A stretch of 16,903 nt of DNA. Origin: RGDT01 sp964630925. GTDB taxonomy: Bacteria; Planctomycetota; Planctomycetia; Gemmatales; Gemmataceae. Below are positions 8,659-13,966 of the stretch, piece after piece (the stretch's first letter is position 1; the number at the start of each line of letters is the position of its first letter). The position numbers were made by a program, and so were the translations under genes. The notes under the pieces are model-generated. The model was not told the DNA's origin. It ran no database searches and saw only the letters and a list, made by a program, of their open reading frames with translations. The stretch is from positions 1 through 16,903 of the forward strand of contig CAZVZK010000195.1 in NCBI GenBank assembly GCA_964630925.1. The letters run 5' to 3'.

Positions 8659-9405
8659 ATGCGCGCCGCCGTCTGCATCGCCCTCCTCGCGTTCATCGCC
8701 ACCTCCTCCGCCGACGAGAAGAAGCCCGACTTCAAGGTCACCGCCGAGGAGCTGACCACCGAGTTCAAGAAGGACAAGGAGACGTACAAGAAGTACGTCG
8801 GCAAGTTGGTCGAGGTCACCGGCCCCTTCCACGTCCGCCGCCCCGGCACCGACGACGTCCTCCTCTCCGGCCAGGGCTCCGACTTCGTCAGCTGCACCCC
8901 CGACGCCGCCTCCCGCGCGAAGCACCAGCGCCTCTACGGCCTGGCGCGCGGGCAGAAGATCACCTTCCGCGGCGTGATGGCCGACAACCGCTTCTCGCCG
9001 GTCCTGGGTAAATGCGAGCTGGTCAGCGTCGGCCCGTCCCCCGCCGTGCTGGTGACGCAGGCCAAGCTCAAGGCGATGTTCGCCAAGCCCGCCGACGCGA
9101 AGAAGAACGAGGACAGGCCCGTCGTCCTGCGCGTGCGCGTGGTCTCGCTCGACAAGAGCGAACGCAGCCGCGTCACCTACGCCGTCACCGACGCCACAAG
9201 CAAGGCCAAGTCCCCGCCGACGACGGAGGTGGTCGTGGACACCCACTTCGACTCGGACCGGATCAAGGAGTTGCACGCCGTCAAACCGGGTGAGGTGTGC
9301 TACGTCCTCGGCGTCGCCCGCAGCGCCCTCGGCACGGTCCGCCTTTGGGACGCGGTCCTGCTCAAGGAGCCGCCGGAGGGGATGAAGAAGGACGGGAAGA
9401 AGTAG
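8659..9405 (+). CDS. Secreted protein of unknown function, OB-fold (tRNA_anti-like) candidate
   Basis: The product has 248 residues. Residues 1-18 (MRAAVCIALLAFIATSSA) form a signal peptide with a probable cut before DEKKPDF; the protein would then be exported. The mature part starts with a charged helix (AEELTTEFKKDKETYKKYVGKLVEVTG, about 28-54) followed by beta-rich sequence with GQKITFRGVM. This lysine helix plus 'GKxVEVTG' layout is characteristic of tRNA_anti-like OB-fold proteins that are common in planctomycetes. A second similar unit may run from about 125 to 235. The tail is Lys-rich. No good Shine-Dalgarno is visible. The gene converges on the comM remnant, with only 7 bp between the stops. 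The role is unknown. Confidence 0.75.
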   Translation: MRAAVCIALLAFIATSSADEKKPDFKVTAEELTTEFKKDKETYKKYVGKLVEVTGPFHVRRPGTDDVLLSGQGSDFVSCTPDAASRAKHQRLYGLARGQKITFRGVMADNRFSPVLGKCELVSVGPSPAVLVTQAKLKAMFAKPADAKKNEDRPVVLRVRVVSLDKSERSRVTYAVTDATSKAKSPPTTEVVVDTHFDSDRIKELHAVKPGEVCYVLGVARSALGTVRLWDAVLLKEPPEGMKKDGKK

Positions 9406-9412
9406 CCGGCGT

Positions 9413-9919
9413 TCACCGCTGCCACAGCTTGCGGTCCAGGCTGCGGTAGCCGATCGCCTCGACGACATGATGCGCCTGCACCGCCACCGACCCGTCCAGG
9501 TCCGCCACCGTGCGCGCCACGCGCAGGATGCGGTCGTGCGCCCGCGCCGACAGGTTCAGCGTCTCCATCGCCGCCTTCAGGATCGCCTGGCCCTCCGCGT
9601 CCAGCAGGCAGTGCTCGCGCACCTGCCGCGTGTTCATCCGCCCGTTGAGCGCCGTGCTGTCCGCCCCGAACCGCTCCTGCTGCACGGCCCGGACGCCCTT
9701 CACCTGGGCGCGCATCGTGGCGCTCGACGTCCCGTCCGCCTTCGCCGACAGCTCGTCGAACGCCACCGCCGGCACCTCGATGTGCAGGTCGATCCGGTCC
9801 AGCAGCGGCCCGCTGATCTTCCCCAGATACCGCTCGATCTGCGGCGGGCTGCACTTGCACGAGTGCTTCGGCGACCCCAGATACCCGCAGGGATAGCGCC
9901 GTCTTCCATCTCTGTGCAA
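9413..9919 (-). pseudogene. comM: ComM/YifB-type Mg-chelatase-like AAA+ protein, 5'-truncated remnant
   Basis: ComM (YifB) is an AAA+ helicase that promotes branch migration in natural transformation. Only about the last 160 codons remain. Family sequence is clear from PCGYLGSPKHSCKCSPPQ through KISGPLLDRIDLHIEVPAV (end of the AAA+ core) and the C-terminal Mg_chelatase_C domain (LSARAHDRILRVARTVADL, YRSLDRKLWQR). Homology stops abruptly at about position 9892: the family's Asn-Pro-Cys-Pro-Cys-Gly-Tyr is replaced by RRRYPCGY, and nothing upstream resembles ComM. Walker A and B motifs are therefore missing. The TTG at 9919-9921 opens the frame but is not the native start; a TGA lies about 50 bp further up. 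The break coincides with the start of the phage-like segment. Confidence 0.85.
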
Positions 9920-9923
9920 GTGC
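9851..9923. repeat. 10-bp perfect inverted repeat spanning the comM breakpoint
   Basis: GCACTTGCAC at 9851-9860 (inside the comM remnant) and GTGCAAGTGC at 9914-9923 (just outside it) are perfect inverted copies, 53 bp apart, with the loss of ComM homology (about 9892) between them. It may be a recombination or insertion scar, or chance. Confidence 0.5.
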
Positions 9924-9999
9924 GTTCTCCCTAGAGATTCGGTGGGGTGACGCCACGCCAGTACAGGATATCAGGACGGCACGGGAGGGGGGAGCCACG

Positions 10000-10221
10000 T
10001 TGCGGGAGGTGGCGGCGCAGACGGGGACGACGGTTGCCGTGGTGCGGCGGTTGGTGGGGAAGGTGGATCGTGAGGGGGAGCGCCGGGAGCGTGAGCGGGT
10101 GGCGTTGGAGGTGGAGAACGAGGGGGGGAGTTGGACGGAGAAGGTGGCGAGGTGGGAGGAGCGGACGGGGACGAGCGGCACCACCTTTTGGCGAGCGCTG
10201 GCACGGGCTCAGGGCGGGTGA
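10000..10221 (+). CDS. Small putative helix-turn-helix protein
   Basis: The frame encodes 73 residues, starting at TTG with GGGAGGGGGGAG just upstream. The N-terminal part (LREVAAQTGTTVAVVRRLVGKV, about 2-23) reads like a DNA-binding helix-turn-helix of the resolvase or regulator kind. The C-terminal part (KVARWEERTGTSGTTFWRALARAQ) could be a second such motif. No ATG is available, and in-frame sequence upstream also looks compatible (DIRTAREGGAT), so the true start may be elsewhere or the N-terminus lost. The plus strand is unusually G-rich here compared with its neighbours. It is the first gene after the comM breakpoint, a usual place for a regulator in a mobile element. Identification is by motif look only. 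Confidence 0.45.
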   Translation: MREVAAQTGTTVAVVRRLVGKVDREGERRERERVALEVENEGGSWTEKVARWEERTGTSGTTFWRALARAQGG

Positions 10222-10254
10222 GGAAAAAAAGCGCGCACCCCCCTTGTCCGTTGC

Positions 10255-10284
10255 TTGTCTGGGGATATGTGCGGGGCGTATAAT
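10255..10284 (+). promoter_or_regulatory. Sigma70-type promoter for the Cas2-like gene
   Basis: A perfect -10 TATAAT at 10279-10284 follows TTGTCT (-35, 10255-10260) with an 18-bp spacer. Transcription would start near 10291, giving a leader of about 80 nt before the ATG at 10372. The leader ends with a small hairpin, CCCGC-ATCAC-GCGGG (10346-10360), directly upstream of the AGGGAG ribosome binding site. Confidence 0.6.
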
Positions 10285-10371
10285 GGTGAGTGTACCCATG
10301 TCGGGTGCTGGAAAGGATTCCACTGGCGATGCTCGAACCCACTTACCCGCATCACGCGGGAGGGAGCAACG

Positions 10372-10671
10372 ATGATCTACTCGGTGAGCTACGATCTGCG
10401 GGAGCATGGGCGGCAGGACTACAAGCACCTCATCGCGGCACTGGAGAAGTTCACGGTGCGGTGCCCGGTCCTCCAGTCCGTCTGGTTGATCGAGACGAAC
10501 ATGACCCCGGAGCAGGTGCATACCTACCTCAAGCCCCACCTGGGAGCGACGGACAGCTTGCTCATCGTCCCCGTCGTCTTCTCGGGGTGGTGGAGCCAGG
10601 GCTTGCCGGAGCCCGTCCTGACGTGGCTCCATGCCGCCCACAAGGCGGAAACCCAACGCCGCGCCGGCTGA
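10372..10671 (+). CDS. Stand-alone Cas2-like (SinR-family) protein
   Basis: This 99-residue protein begins MIYSVSYDLREHGRQDYKHL, the pattern of small Cas2-like ferredoxin-fold proteins annotated as SinR-family. The first beta strand ends in an aspartate (D8 of SYDL), the family's metal-binding position. The middle CPVLQSVWLIETNMTPEQVHTYL and the strand DSLLIVPVV fit the same fold: an E/STW-like strand, then 'xNLSxxQIxxxL', then 'ND-LLV'. Cas2 itself is the structural dimer of the CRISPR adaptation complex; stand-alone relatives are suspected nucleases or toxin-like proteins, and their role is unknown. No cas1, repeat array or other cas gene is visible. GGGAGGGAGCAACG before the ATG 10372 is a strong ribosome binding site; the longer frame from 10255 is rejected because it overlaps the promoter. 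Confidence 0.72.
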   Translation: MIYSVSYDLREHGRQDYKHLIAALEKFTVRCPVLQSVWLIETNMTPEQVHTYLKPHLGATDSLLIVPVVFSGWWSQGLPEPVLTWLHAAHKAETQRRAG

Positions 10672-10681
10672 GGACAACAAG

Positions 10682-10711
10682 GAAGGCGAGGGGACAACCC
10701 CCCTCGCCTTC
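10682..10711 (+). terminator. 12-bp hairpin after the Cas2-like gene
   Basis: GAAGGCGAGGGG (10682-10693) pairs perfectly with CCCCTCGCCTTC (10700-10711) around a 6-nt loop, 10 bp after the Cas2-like stop. Only scattered T residues follow (TCGCTTGGTT), so it may be a partial terminator or an mRNA 3'-end stabiliser separating it from the next gene. Confidence 0.6.
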
Positions 10712-10740
10712 TCGCTTGGTTACATCGGGAGGGAACGACG

Positions 10741-10992
10741 ATGGGACAGTTCTTCAACATGCACCCGAAGACGCATGTGAACATGGCGGACGTTGGGGGC
10801 TTCCCCCACATGATGAAGGCGACGGTGGTTGTCCGCTGTCCGAAGTGCGCCAACGAGGCGAACATCGGCGGCACCACGGACGGCAACACCGCCATCAACT
10901 GTGACTGCGGACACAGCGAGGTGATCAAGGGCACGGACTCGAACGCCATCGTGAAAGCGTTCTTCCTGCAACTCGGCAACTCCCCCGCCTGA
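10741..10992 (+). CDS. Small zinc-ribbon-like protein, unknown
   Basis: This 83-residue protein has CPKC (about 33-36) and CDC (about 54-56) spaced by about 17 residues of Gly/Thr/Asn-rich sequence, the look of a zinc ribbon. The first 30 residues (MGQFFNMHPKTHVNMADVGGFPHMM) are unusual in methionine and histidine, and the C-terminal 25 look helical (SNAIVKAFFLQLGN). It has no signal peptide or membrane segment. GGGAGGGAACGACG precedes the ATG and is nearly the same sequence as that in front of the Cas2-like gene, so the two are probably expressed alike. It could be a transcription-related phage zinc-finger protein; no specific family is recognised. Confidence 0.65.
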   Translation: MGQFFNMHPKTHVNMADVGGFPHMMKATVVVRCPKCANEANIGGTTDGNTAINCDCGHSEVIKGTDSNAIVKAFFLQLGNSPA

Positions 10993-11013
10993 CAAGCCGG
11001 GATTGATCGACGT

Positions 11014-11043
11014 GGTTGGTTGGCGTGATGACGCCCACCAACC
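11014..11043 (+). promoter_or_regulatory. Hairpin before the 75-residue gene
   Basis: GGTTGGTTGGCGT (11014-11026) pairs with ACGCCCACCAACC (11031-11043) with one mismatch and a GATG loop. No T-tract follows; the next ribosome binding site (AGAGG) starts three bases later. It could be an attenuator, an RNA-processing site or an operator. Confidence 0.45.
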
Positions 11044-11058
11044 CCAGAGGTGCCGACG

Positions 11059-11286
11059 ATGGCGAGGAAGAAGGCAGAGACGGTTCAACTGACGCTGCGG
11101 ACCACCGTGCGTATCACGGTGCCGATGGACTCGCGGGAGGTGATGCAGGAGATAAACAAGGGTGTCGCCGTGGAGAGCAACGGCGACGTGTTCATCTACG
11201 AGCCCGGCTCGCGCCGGCAGCGGTTCATGAAGGTGGGGAAGGCGACGAAGCGGACACTCGTTGACGTGTCCGCTTGCACCGCCTGA
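11059..11286 (+). CDS. Small basic protein, unknown
   Basis: The 75-residue product is MARKKAETVQLTLRTTVRITVP..., with a lysine/arginine N-terminus, two beta-like stretches (TVQLTLRTTVRITVP, about 7-21) and a basic middle (GSRRQRFMKVGKATKRT). No domain is recognised. A small nucleic-acid-binding phage protein would fit the charge, but that is inference. I prefer the ATG at 11059 to the GTG at 11050 because AGAGG lies eight bases before it. A hairpin lies immediately upstream, and the strong terminator about 55 bp downstream ends this gene block. Confidence 0.6.
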   Translation: MARKKAETVQLTLRTTVRITVPMDSREVMQEINKGVAVESNGDVFIYEPGSRRQRFMKVGKATKRTLVDVSACTA

Positions 11287-11423
11287 GAACCGCTCTAGGG
11301 TTGATGGTGCCTTTGTTCGTGTCACAGGCGTTAGAAGAAGTCACCACCCCCAAGGGAGAGCCACTCTTGGGGGTGGTGATCTTTTTTTACCCCCAGGTTG
11401 CGGATACGGTGGAACCGCTCTAG
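11287..11423. repeat. Two 12-bp direct repeats flanking a terminator
   Basis: GAACCGCTCTAG occurs at 11287-11298 and again at 11412-11423, 125 bp apart, with the strong terminator between them. A perfect 12-bp duplication is unlikely by chance at this spacing. It could be an operator pair or the ends of a small inserted cassette. Confidence 0.55.
11341..11388 (+). terminator. Strong rho-independent terminator
   Basis: TCACCACCCCCAAG (11341-11354) pairs perfectly with CTTGGGGGTGGTGA (11366-11379) around an 11-nt loop, followed by TC and seven T residues (11382-11388). It ends transcription of the small-gene block 10372-11286. Confidence 0.92.
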
Positions 11424-11427
11424 ATAG

Positions 11428-11724
11428 ATGAGCCGACAACTCGGCGCGGTTTGCGAGCAACGGACTTTCCGCACAAAAAAGGAAGGCTATGACAACGCCA
11501 GTGATTCTAACATCAATGGTCGAAAGTGTGTTAGGGGGTTAATCTCCCCACCGTGTAGAGACTGTACACACGCAGCATACACGGCTTCTTCGGAGGATGG
11601 CTCGGCTTGGTGCGGTCGCACCTTGACGAGTAGTGCCGAAGAGGTTTCCGGGCAACGGGCAGGTAGTAGAGACTCAGGGTGTAGATGGCGCAGAGAACGC
11701 CGTACCCTTACGCTGGCGAGGTAA
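11428..11724 (+). CDS. Possible small Cys-containing protein (doubtful)
   Basis: This is a 98-codon frame in otherwise empty DNA. The middle (CVRGLISPPCRDCTHAAYTASSEDGSAWCGRT, C34, C43, C46, C62) resembles small metal-binding phage proteins with a C-x2-C and a later WC. The last 25 residues (QRAGSRDSGCRWRRERRTLTLAR) look non-coding. No Shine-Dalgarno is seen before the ATG 11428. The best ribosome binding site here (GGAAGG) serves a different 17-codon frame at 11489. It may be a decayed or frameshifted gene. Confidence 0.3.
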   Translation: MSRQLGAVCEQRTFRTKKEGYDNASDSNINGRKCVRGLISPPCRDCTHAAYTASSEDGSAWCGRTLTSSAEEVSGQRAGSRDSGCRWRRERRTLTLAR

Positions 11725-12187
11725 CTTGCTAGTGGTTCCTGCAACAATCAAGACTTCCGGCAACGGCTCTTGGTTCGATGGCTTACGTCCCGGTCTACAG
11801 AATGAGGGTTGAAACAGTCCCCAACAACACACGGGTAAGATGTCGTTTGATGCTAACTGGAAGTAACAGAACGCGGATTCTCTAGCGCCCAACTCCAACA
11901 CTGTTACAACCGGGGTTCCTGACTTCAATAAGCGCCACCAGCGAGAAGAGAGAGGGGAAGAAGACTACCAAGTCTCTCCCTTCAATCAATCGGGGGGGAA
12001 AGCCTTATTGCCTCTTATTAGCGCACCTTCAAGCCCCCGCCAGTTGGTAGCGCCAAAGTCAACACACCTCCCCCCCCCCCTCCCCACTTTCGGACAAAAA
12101 GACTGCCCCCAGAAAAAGGAGTTGCGAAAGCACATGAGTAGGCTTAGGGTAGTGCATCGCCCAATGACACGAACCTAAGAGGCAACA
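11725..12187. other. 463-bp gene-free, lower-GC stretch before the DUF262 gene
   Basis: No believable frame exists on either strand; stops are frequent in all frames, unlike the GC-rich surroundings. It holds an 11-base C run (12070-12080) within a C-rich tract, and purine-rich patches at 11940-11965. A 14-codon frame at 12134-12178 lies just before the DUF262 gene but has poor ribosome binding site spacing. I checked by eye for tRNA-like T-arms and found none that fold. It may carry the DUF262 promoter and the remains of older genes, or a non-coding RNA that I cannot recognise. Confidence 0.5.
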
Positions 12188-13144
12188 ATGAAGCGAGAGA
12201 CAAAGTCAGTACGAATAAAAGACTTGCTATCAATGCACGGTAGCATCAACCTTAACCCGCCATACCAGCGAAGTGCGGGCATCTGGAACAACAGACGCAA
12301 ACAGAATCTCGTTCACTCCATCCTGACAAACTACGACATCCCGAAAATCTATGTCCGCACGACGGGGATTGGATTGTGGGAGATGGTTGACGGCAAGCAG
12401 CGGTATCAGGCGTTGCACGAATTCGCACAAGGTTACTACCACGCAGACAATCAGATTGAAGAGATTGCTGGATTGAATTACGGATCACTCCCCCCGGAGT
12501 GGCAGGACAAGTTTGACGATGCCTTGCTAGATGTCTGCTACCTCGATTGCACGGAGAGCGAGGCACGCATTCTCTTCCGCAAGCACGGCGAGCAAGTCCA
12601 CCTCAACGGGCAGGAGAAACGGAACGCACTGGAAGGCTACGTCAGGGAGGTTGTCGCCAAGCTGGCAACTCACCCCTTCTGGGAGTTGTGCTTCTTCGGC
12701 AACAAGCGCATGGCGTGGCAGCAGACGGCGGCAAACCTGTTGTTCCTGTTCTACCGTGGCGAGTTGGTGTCCGTGAAGCACGAACGGCTTGATGCCTTCT
12801 ACGGCACCGAAAACAAGGAGCGGGTTGACAAGGCGGCGGGAAGACTGACGGACGTGATGGCGTTCATGCGCCGCGCCTTCTCCGATCACGGGCGGTGTCA
12901 CTCGTTGTCGAAAGCCAACGTGATCGCGCTGGCGTGGTTCTACGATACGGAGTTGCGTGGCAAGATCACCTCGGAAGAGTTCTACCTTGAATGTCTCGAC
13001 TTCTTCGGTGAGTTGAAGAACAACAAGGATAGCGAGTTTGCCAAGTCTTGGAAGATCGCAGTCTTGGGCTCGGGAACCCAGGCGGCGTTCAAAGATCAGA
13101 CGAAGTTGCTCCGTGAGGTGTTCTCCGCATACCTCGCAGACTGA
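12188..13144 (+). CDS. DUF262-domain protein (GmrSD/ParB-fold family), stand-alone
   Basis: This 318-residue protein matches DUF262. The N-terminal hallmark LNPPYQRSAGIW (22-33) is followed by SILTNYDIPKIYV (44-56), the nucleotide-binding/catalytic motif DGKQR (68-72, usually DGQQR) and a later LFRKHGEQVHLNGQEKRNA (129-147), which fits the family's N-x-G-x-x-L-x-x-x-E-x-RNA element. DUF262 is the GmrS-like half of type IV restriction enzymes against modified DNA and occurs in SspE-type defence proteins, usually with a DUF1524 HNH nuclease half. That half is absent: residues 150-318 are helical and show no HNH motif. AGAGG lies six bases before the ATG, and the gene ends at its own terminator. 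It appears to be an independent cargo gene in the phage-like segment, probably defence-related, though nuclease activity is unproven. Confidence 0.82.
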   Translation: MKRETKSVRIKDLLSMHGSINLNPPYQRSAGIWNNRRKQNLVHSILTNYDIPKIYVRTTGIGLWEMVDGKQRYQALHEFAQGYYHADNQIEEIAGLNYGSLPPEWQDKFDDALLDVCYLDCTESEARILFRKHGEQVHLNGQEKRNALEGYVREVVAKLATHPFWELCFFGNKRMAWQQTAANLLFLFYRGELVSVKHERLDAFYGTENKERVDKAAGRLTDVMAFMRRAFSDHGRCHSLSKANVIALAWFYDTELRGKITSEEFYLECLDFFGELKNNKDSEFAKSWKIAVLGSGTQAAFKDQTKLLREVFSAYLAD

Positions 13145-13158
13145 CAACAAAACCAGAT

Positions 13159-13193
13159 GCCCCGGATAAGCCCCAGGATCGCTTATCCGGGGC
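13159..13193 (+). terminator. Intrinsic terminator after the DUF262 gene
   Basis: GCCCCGGATAAGC (13159-13171) pairs perfectly over 13 bp with GCTTATCCGGGGC (13181-13193), with a 9-nt loop and TTATTCGTTCT after it. The sequence is nearly symmetric, so it could also stop transcription from the right. Confidence 0.85.
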
Positions 13194-13324
13194 TTATTCG
13201 TTCTGGGACGCCCCAACGCCCACCCAGAGCCCTTCCCGCCCTCCTGGGGCATCCTAGGCGATTTTCAGGATTCTCCGATTTCTTGCTTGAGACGGGGCAT
13301 CGAGACTTCTAGATTCATGTGTCT

Positions 13325-13396
13325 TCCTGGCAGGGGACAAGACCGGCACCCCTTCACCCCATCCCTGCCAGGATCTATGGCGGTGATGGGGTGCCG
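13325..13396 (+). promoter_or_regulatory. Candidate H-type RNA pseudoknot or alternative-hairpin element in a 5' leader
   Basis: Two long complementary pairs interleave. TCCTGGCAGGG (13325-13335) pairs perfectly with CCCTGCCAGGA (13363-13373). CGGCACCCCTTCACC (13344-13358) pairs with GGTGATGGGGTGCCG (13382-13396) with a single mismatch. The order A-B-A'-B' means a pseudoknot with connecting segments of 8, 4 and 8 nt, or two hairpins that exclude each other. The second stem ends seven bases before the GGAGGGGG ribosome binding site of the gene at 13417, so folding could control its translation. Confidence 0.6.
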
Positions 13397-13416
13397 ACCA
13401 TTGGAGGGGGGTAACC

Positions 13417-13698
13417 ATGATCCCCGTGAACTGCAAGTGCTTTGCGTGCCATCCCGGCTACCTCCCCGGTGACGAGGACATCATCAAGGAGATTGACGAG
13501 ATGAAAAAGAAGGATGAGCCGCCCGCCGGGCGGGACCGCATCAGCATGGATGAGGCGCGGATGAAGATTCACGACATGATCACCGCCAATAGCGATAACG
13601 TCGATTTCATCCGGCAGATGTACGACGCCTGCATCGGCGGGATGCCTGCCGTCGTGATCGAAACCGAAGACGAGTACCTGCTGGAAGTTGACGAGTGA
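13417..13698 (+). CDS. Small acidic protein A (paralogue of the next gene)
   Basis: This 93-residue protein has an N-terminal CKCFACH (6-12, a possible metal site). Next comes a Glu/Lys-rich linker, then a C-terminal unit (about 42-93) that is related to the next gene's product: both start IS-x-D-x-A, share a central MY, and end DE-x-x-LEVD. No known domain is recognised. CFACH matches the heme-binding C-x2-CH pattern, but without a signal peptide heme attachment is unlikely. GGAGGGGG about eight bases before ATG 13417 is a strong ribosome binding site and lies directly after the candidate pseudoknot. Acidic small phage proteins sometimes act as DNA mimics against host nucleases; this is inference only. 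Confidence 0.65.
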   Translation: MIPVNCKCFACHPGYLPGDEDIIKEIDEMKKKDEPPAGRDRISMDEARMKIHDMITANSDNVDFIRQMYDACIGGMPAVVIETEDEYLLEVDE

Positions 13699-13733
13699 TC
13701 GCCCTTAACCATCGCCCTTGAGGAGATGACGAG

Positions 13734-13958
13734 ATGCCGAAGAAGAAGACGAAGCCCCCGGAGGGCAAGGTGTTCATCAGCTTGGACACCGCAGAGAGCG
13801 CCATCCGCGATCAGGTGGACGGACACCTTGAGGCGGAAGGGGACATCCTCCGCATGTACAAGCAGTTCGTGGACGATGACGCAACGCTCGTCACCGTCAA
13901 CGATGAGCCCATGCTGGAGGTGGACGACGACGGCACGCACGACGACGACGACGAGTGA
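13734..13958 (+). CDS. Small highly acidic protein B (paralogue of the preceding gene)
   Basis: The 74-residue product has a basic start (MPKKKTKPPEGK), a core ISLDTAESAIRDQVDGH...MYKQFVDDDATLVTVNDEPMLEVDD (about 15-65), and a very acidic tail (DDDGTHDDDDE). The core aligns over about 51 residues with the preceding protein, with roughly 16 identical positions counted by eye and one 1-residue gap, so the two arose by an old duplication. GAGGAG lies about a dozen bases before the ATG; the gap to gene A's stop is 35 bp, so they are probably co-transcribed. No domain is recognised. The charge pattern would suit a protein that mimics DNA or binds a basic partner, but nothing shows that directly. 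Confidence 0.65.
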   Translation: MPKKKTKPPEGKVFISLDTAESAIRDQVDGHLEAEGDILRMYKQFVDDDATLVTVNDEPMLEVDDDGTHDDDDE

Positions 13959-13966
13959 TGAGACAC

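Noticed and set aside
9300..10184. 294-codon minus-strand frame running across the comM break
   Set aside because: It is a different register from the real comM frame. Its translation is Arg/Ala/Gly-rich through comM and then antisense to the G-rich small gene.
11489..11542. 17-codon frame (MTTPVILTSMVESVLGG) with GGAAGG upstream
   Set aside because: Too short to judge, and no conserved feature or regulatory context was found.
11765..11800. tRNA gene suggested by GGTTCGAT
   Set aside because: The flanking bases do not form a T-stem, and no acceptor or anticodon stem could be folded around it.
12134..12178. 14-codon leader peptide before the DUF262 gene
   Set aside because: No attenuator structure follows, spacing to AGGAG is too long, and codons show no regulatory bias.
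13432..13452. c-type heme-binding motif (CFACH) in small acidic protein A
   Set aside because: There is no signal peptide or export signal, and the motif forms part of a CKC-x2-CH cluster more like a metal site. A short motif match is not enough.
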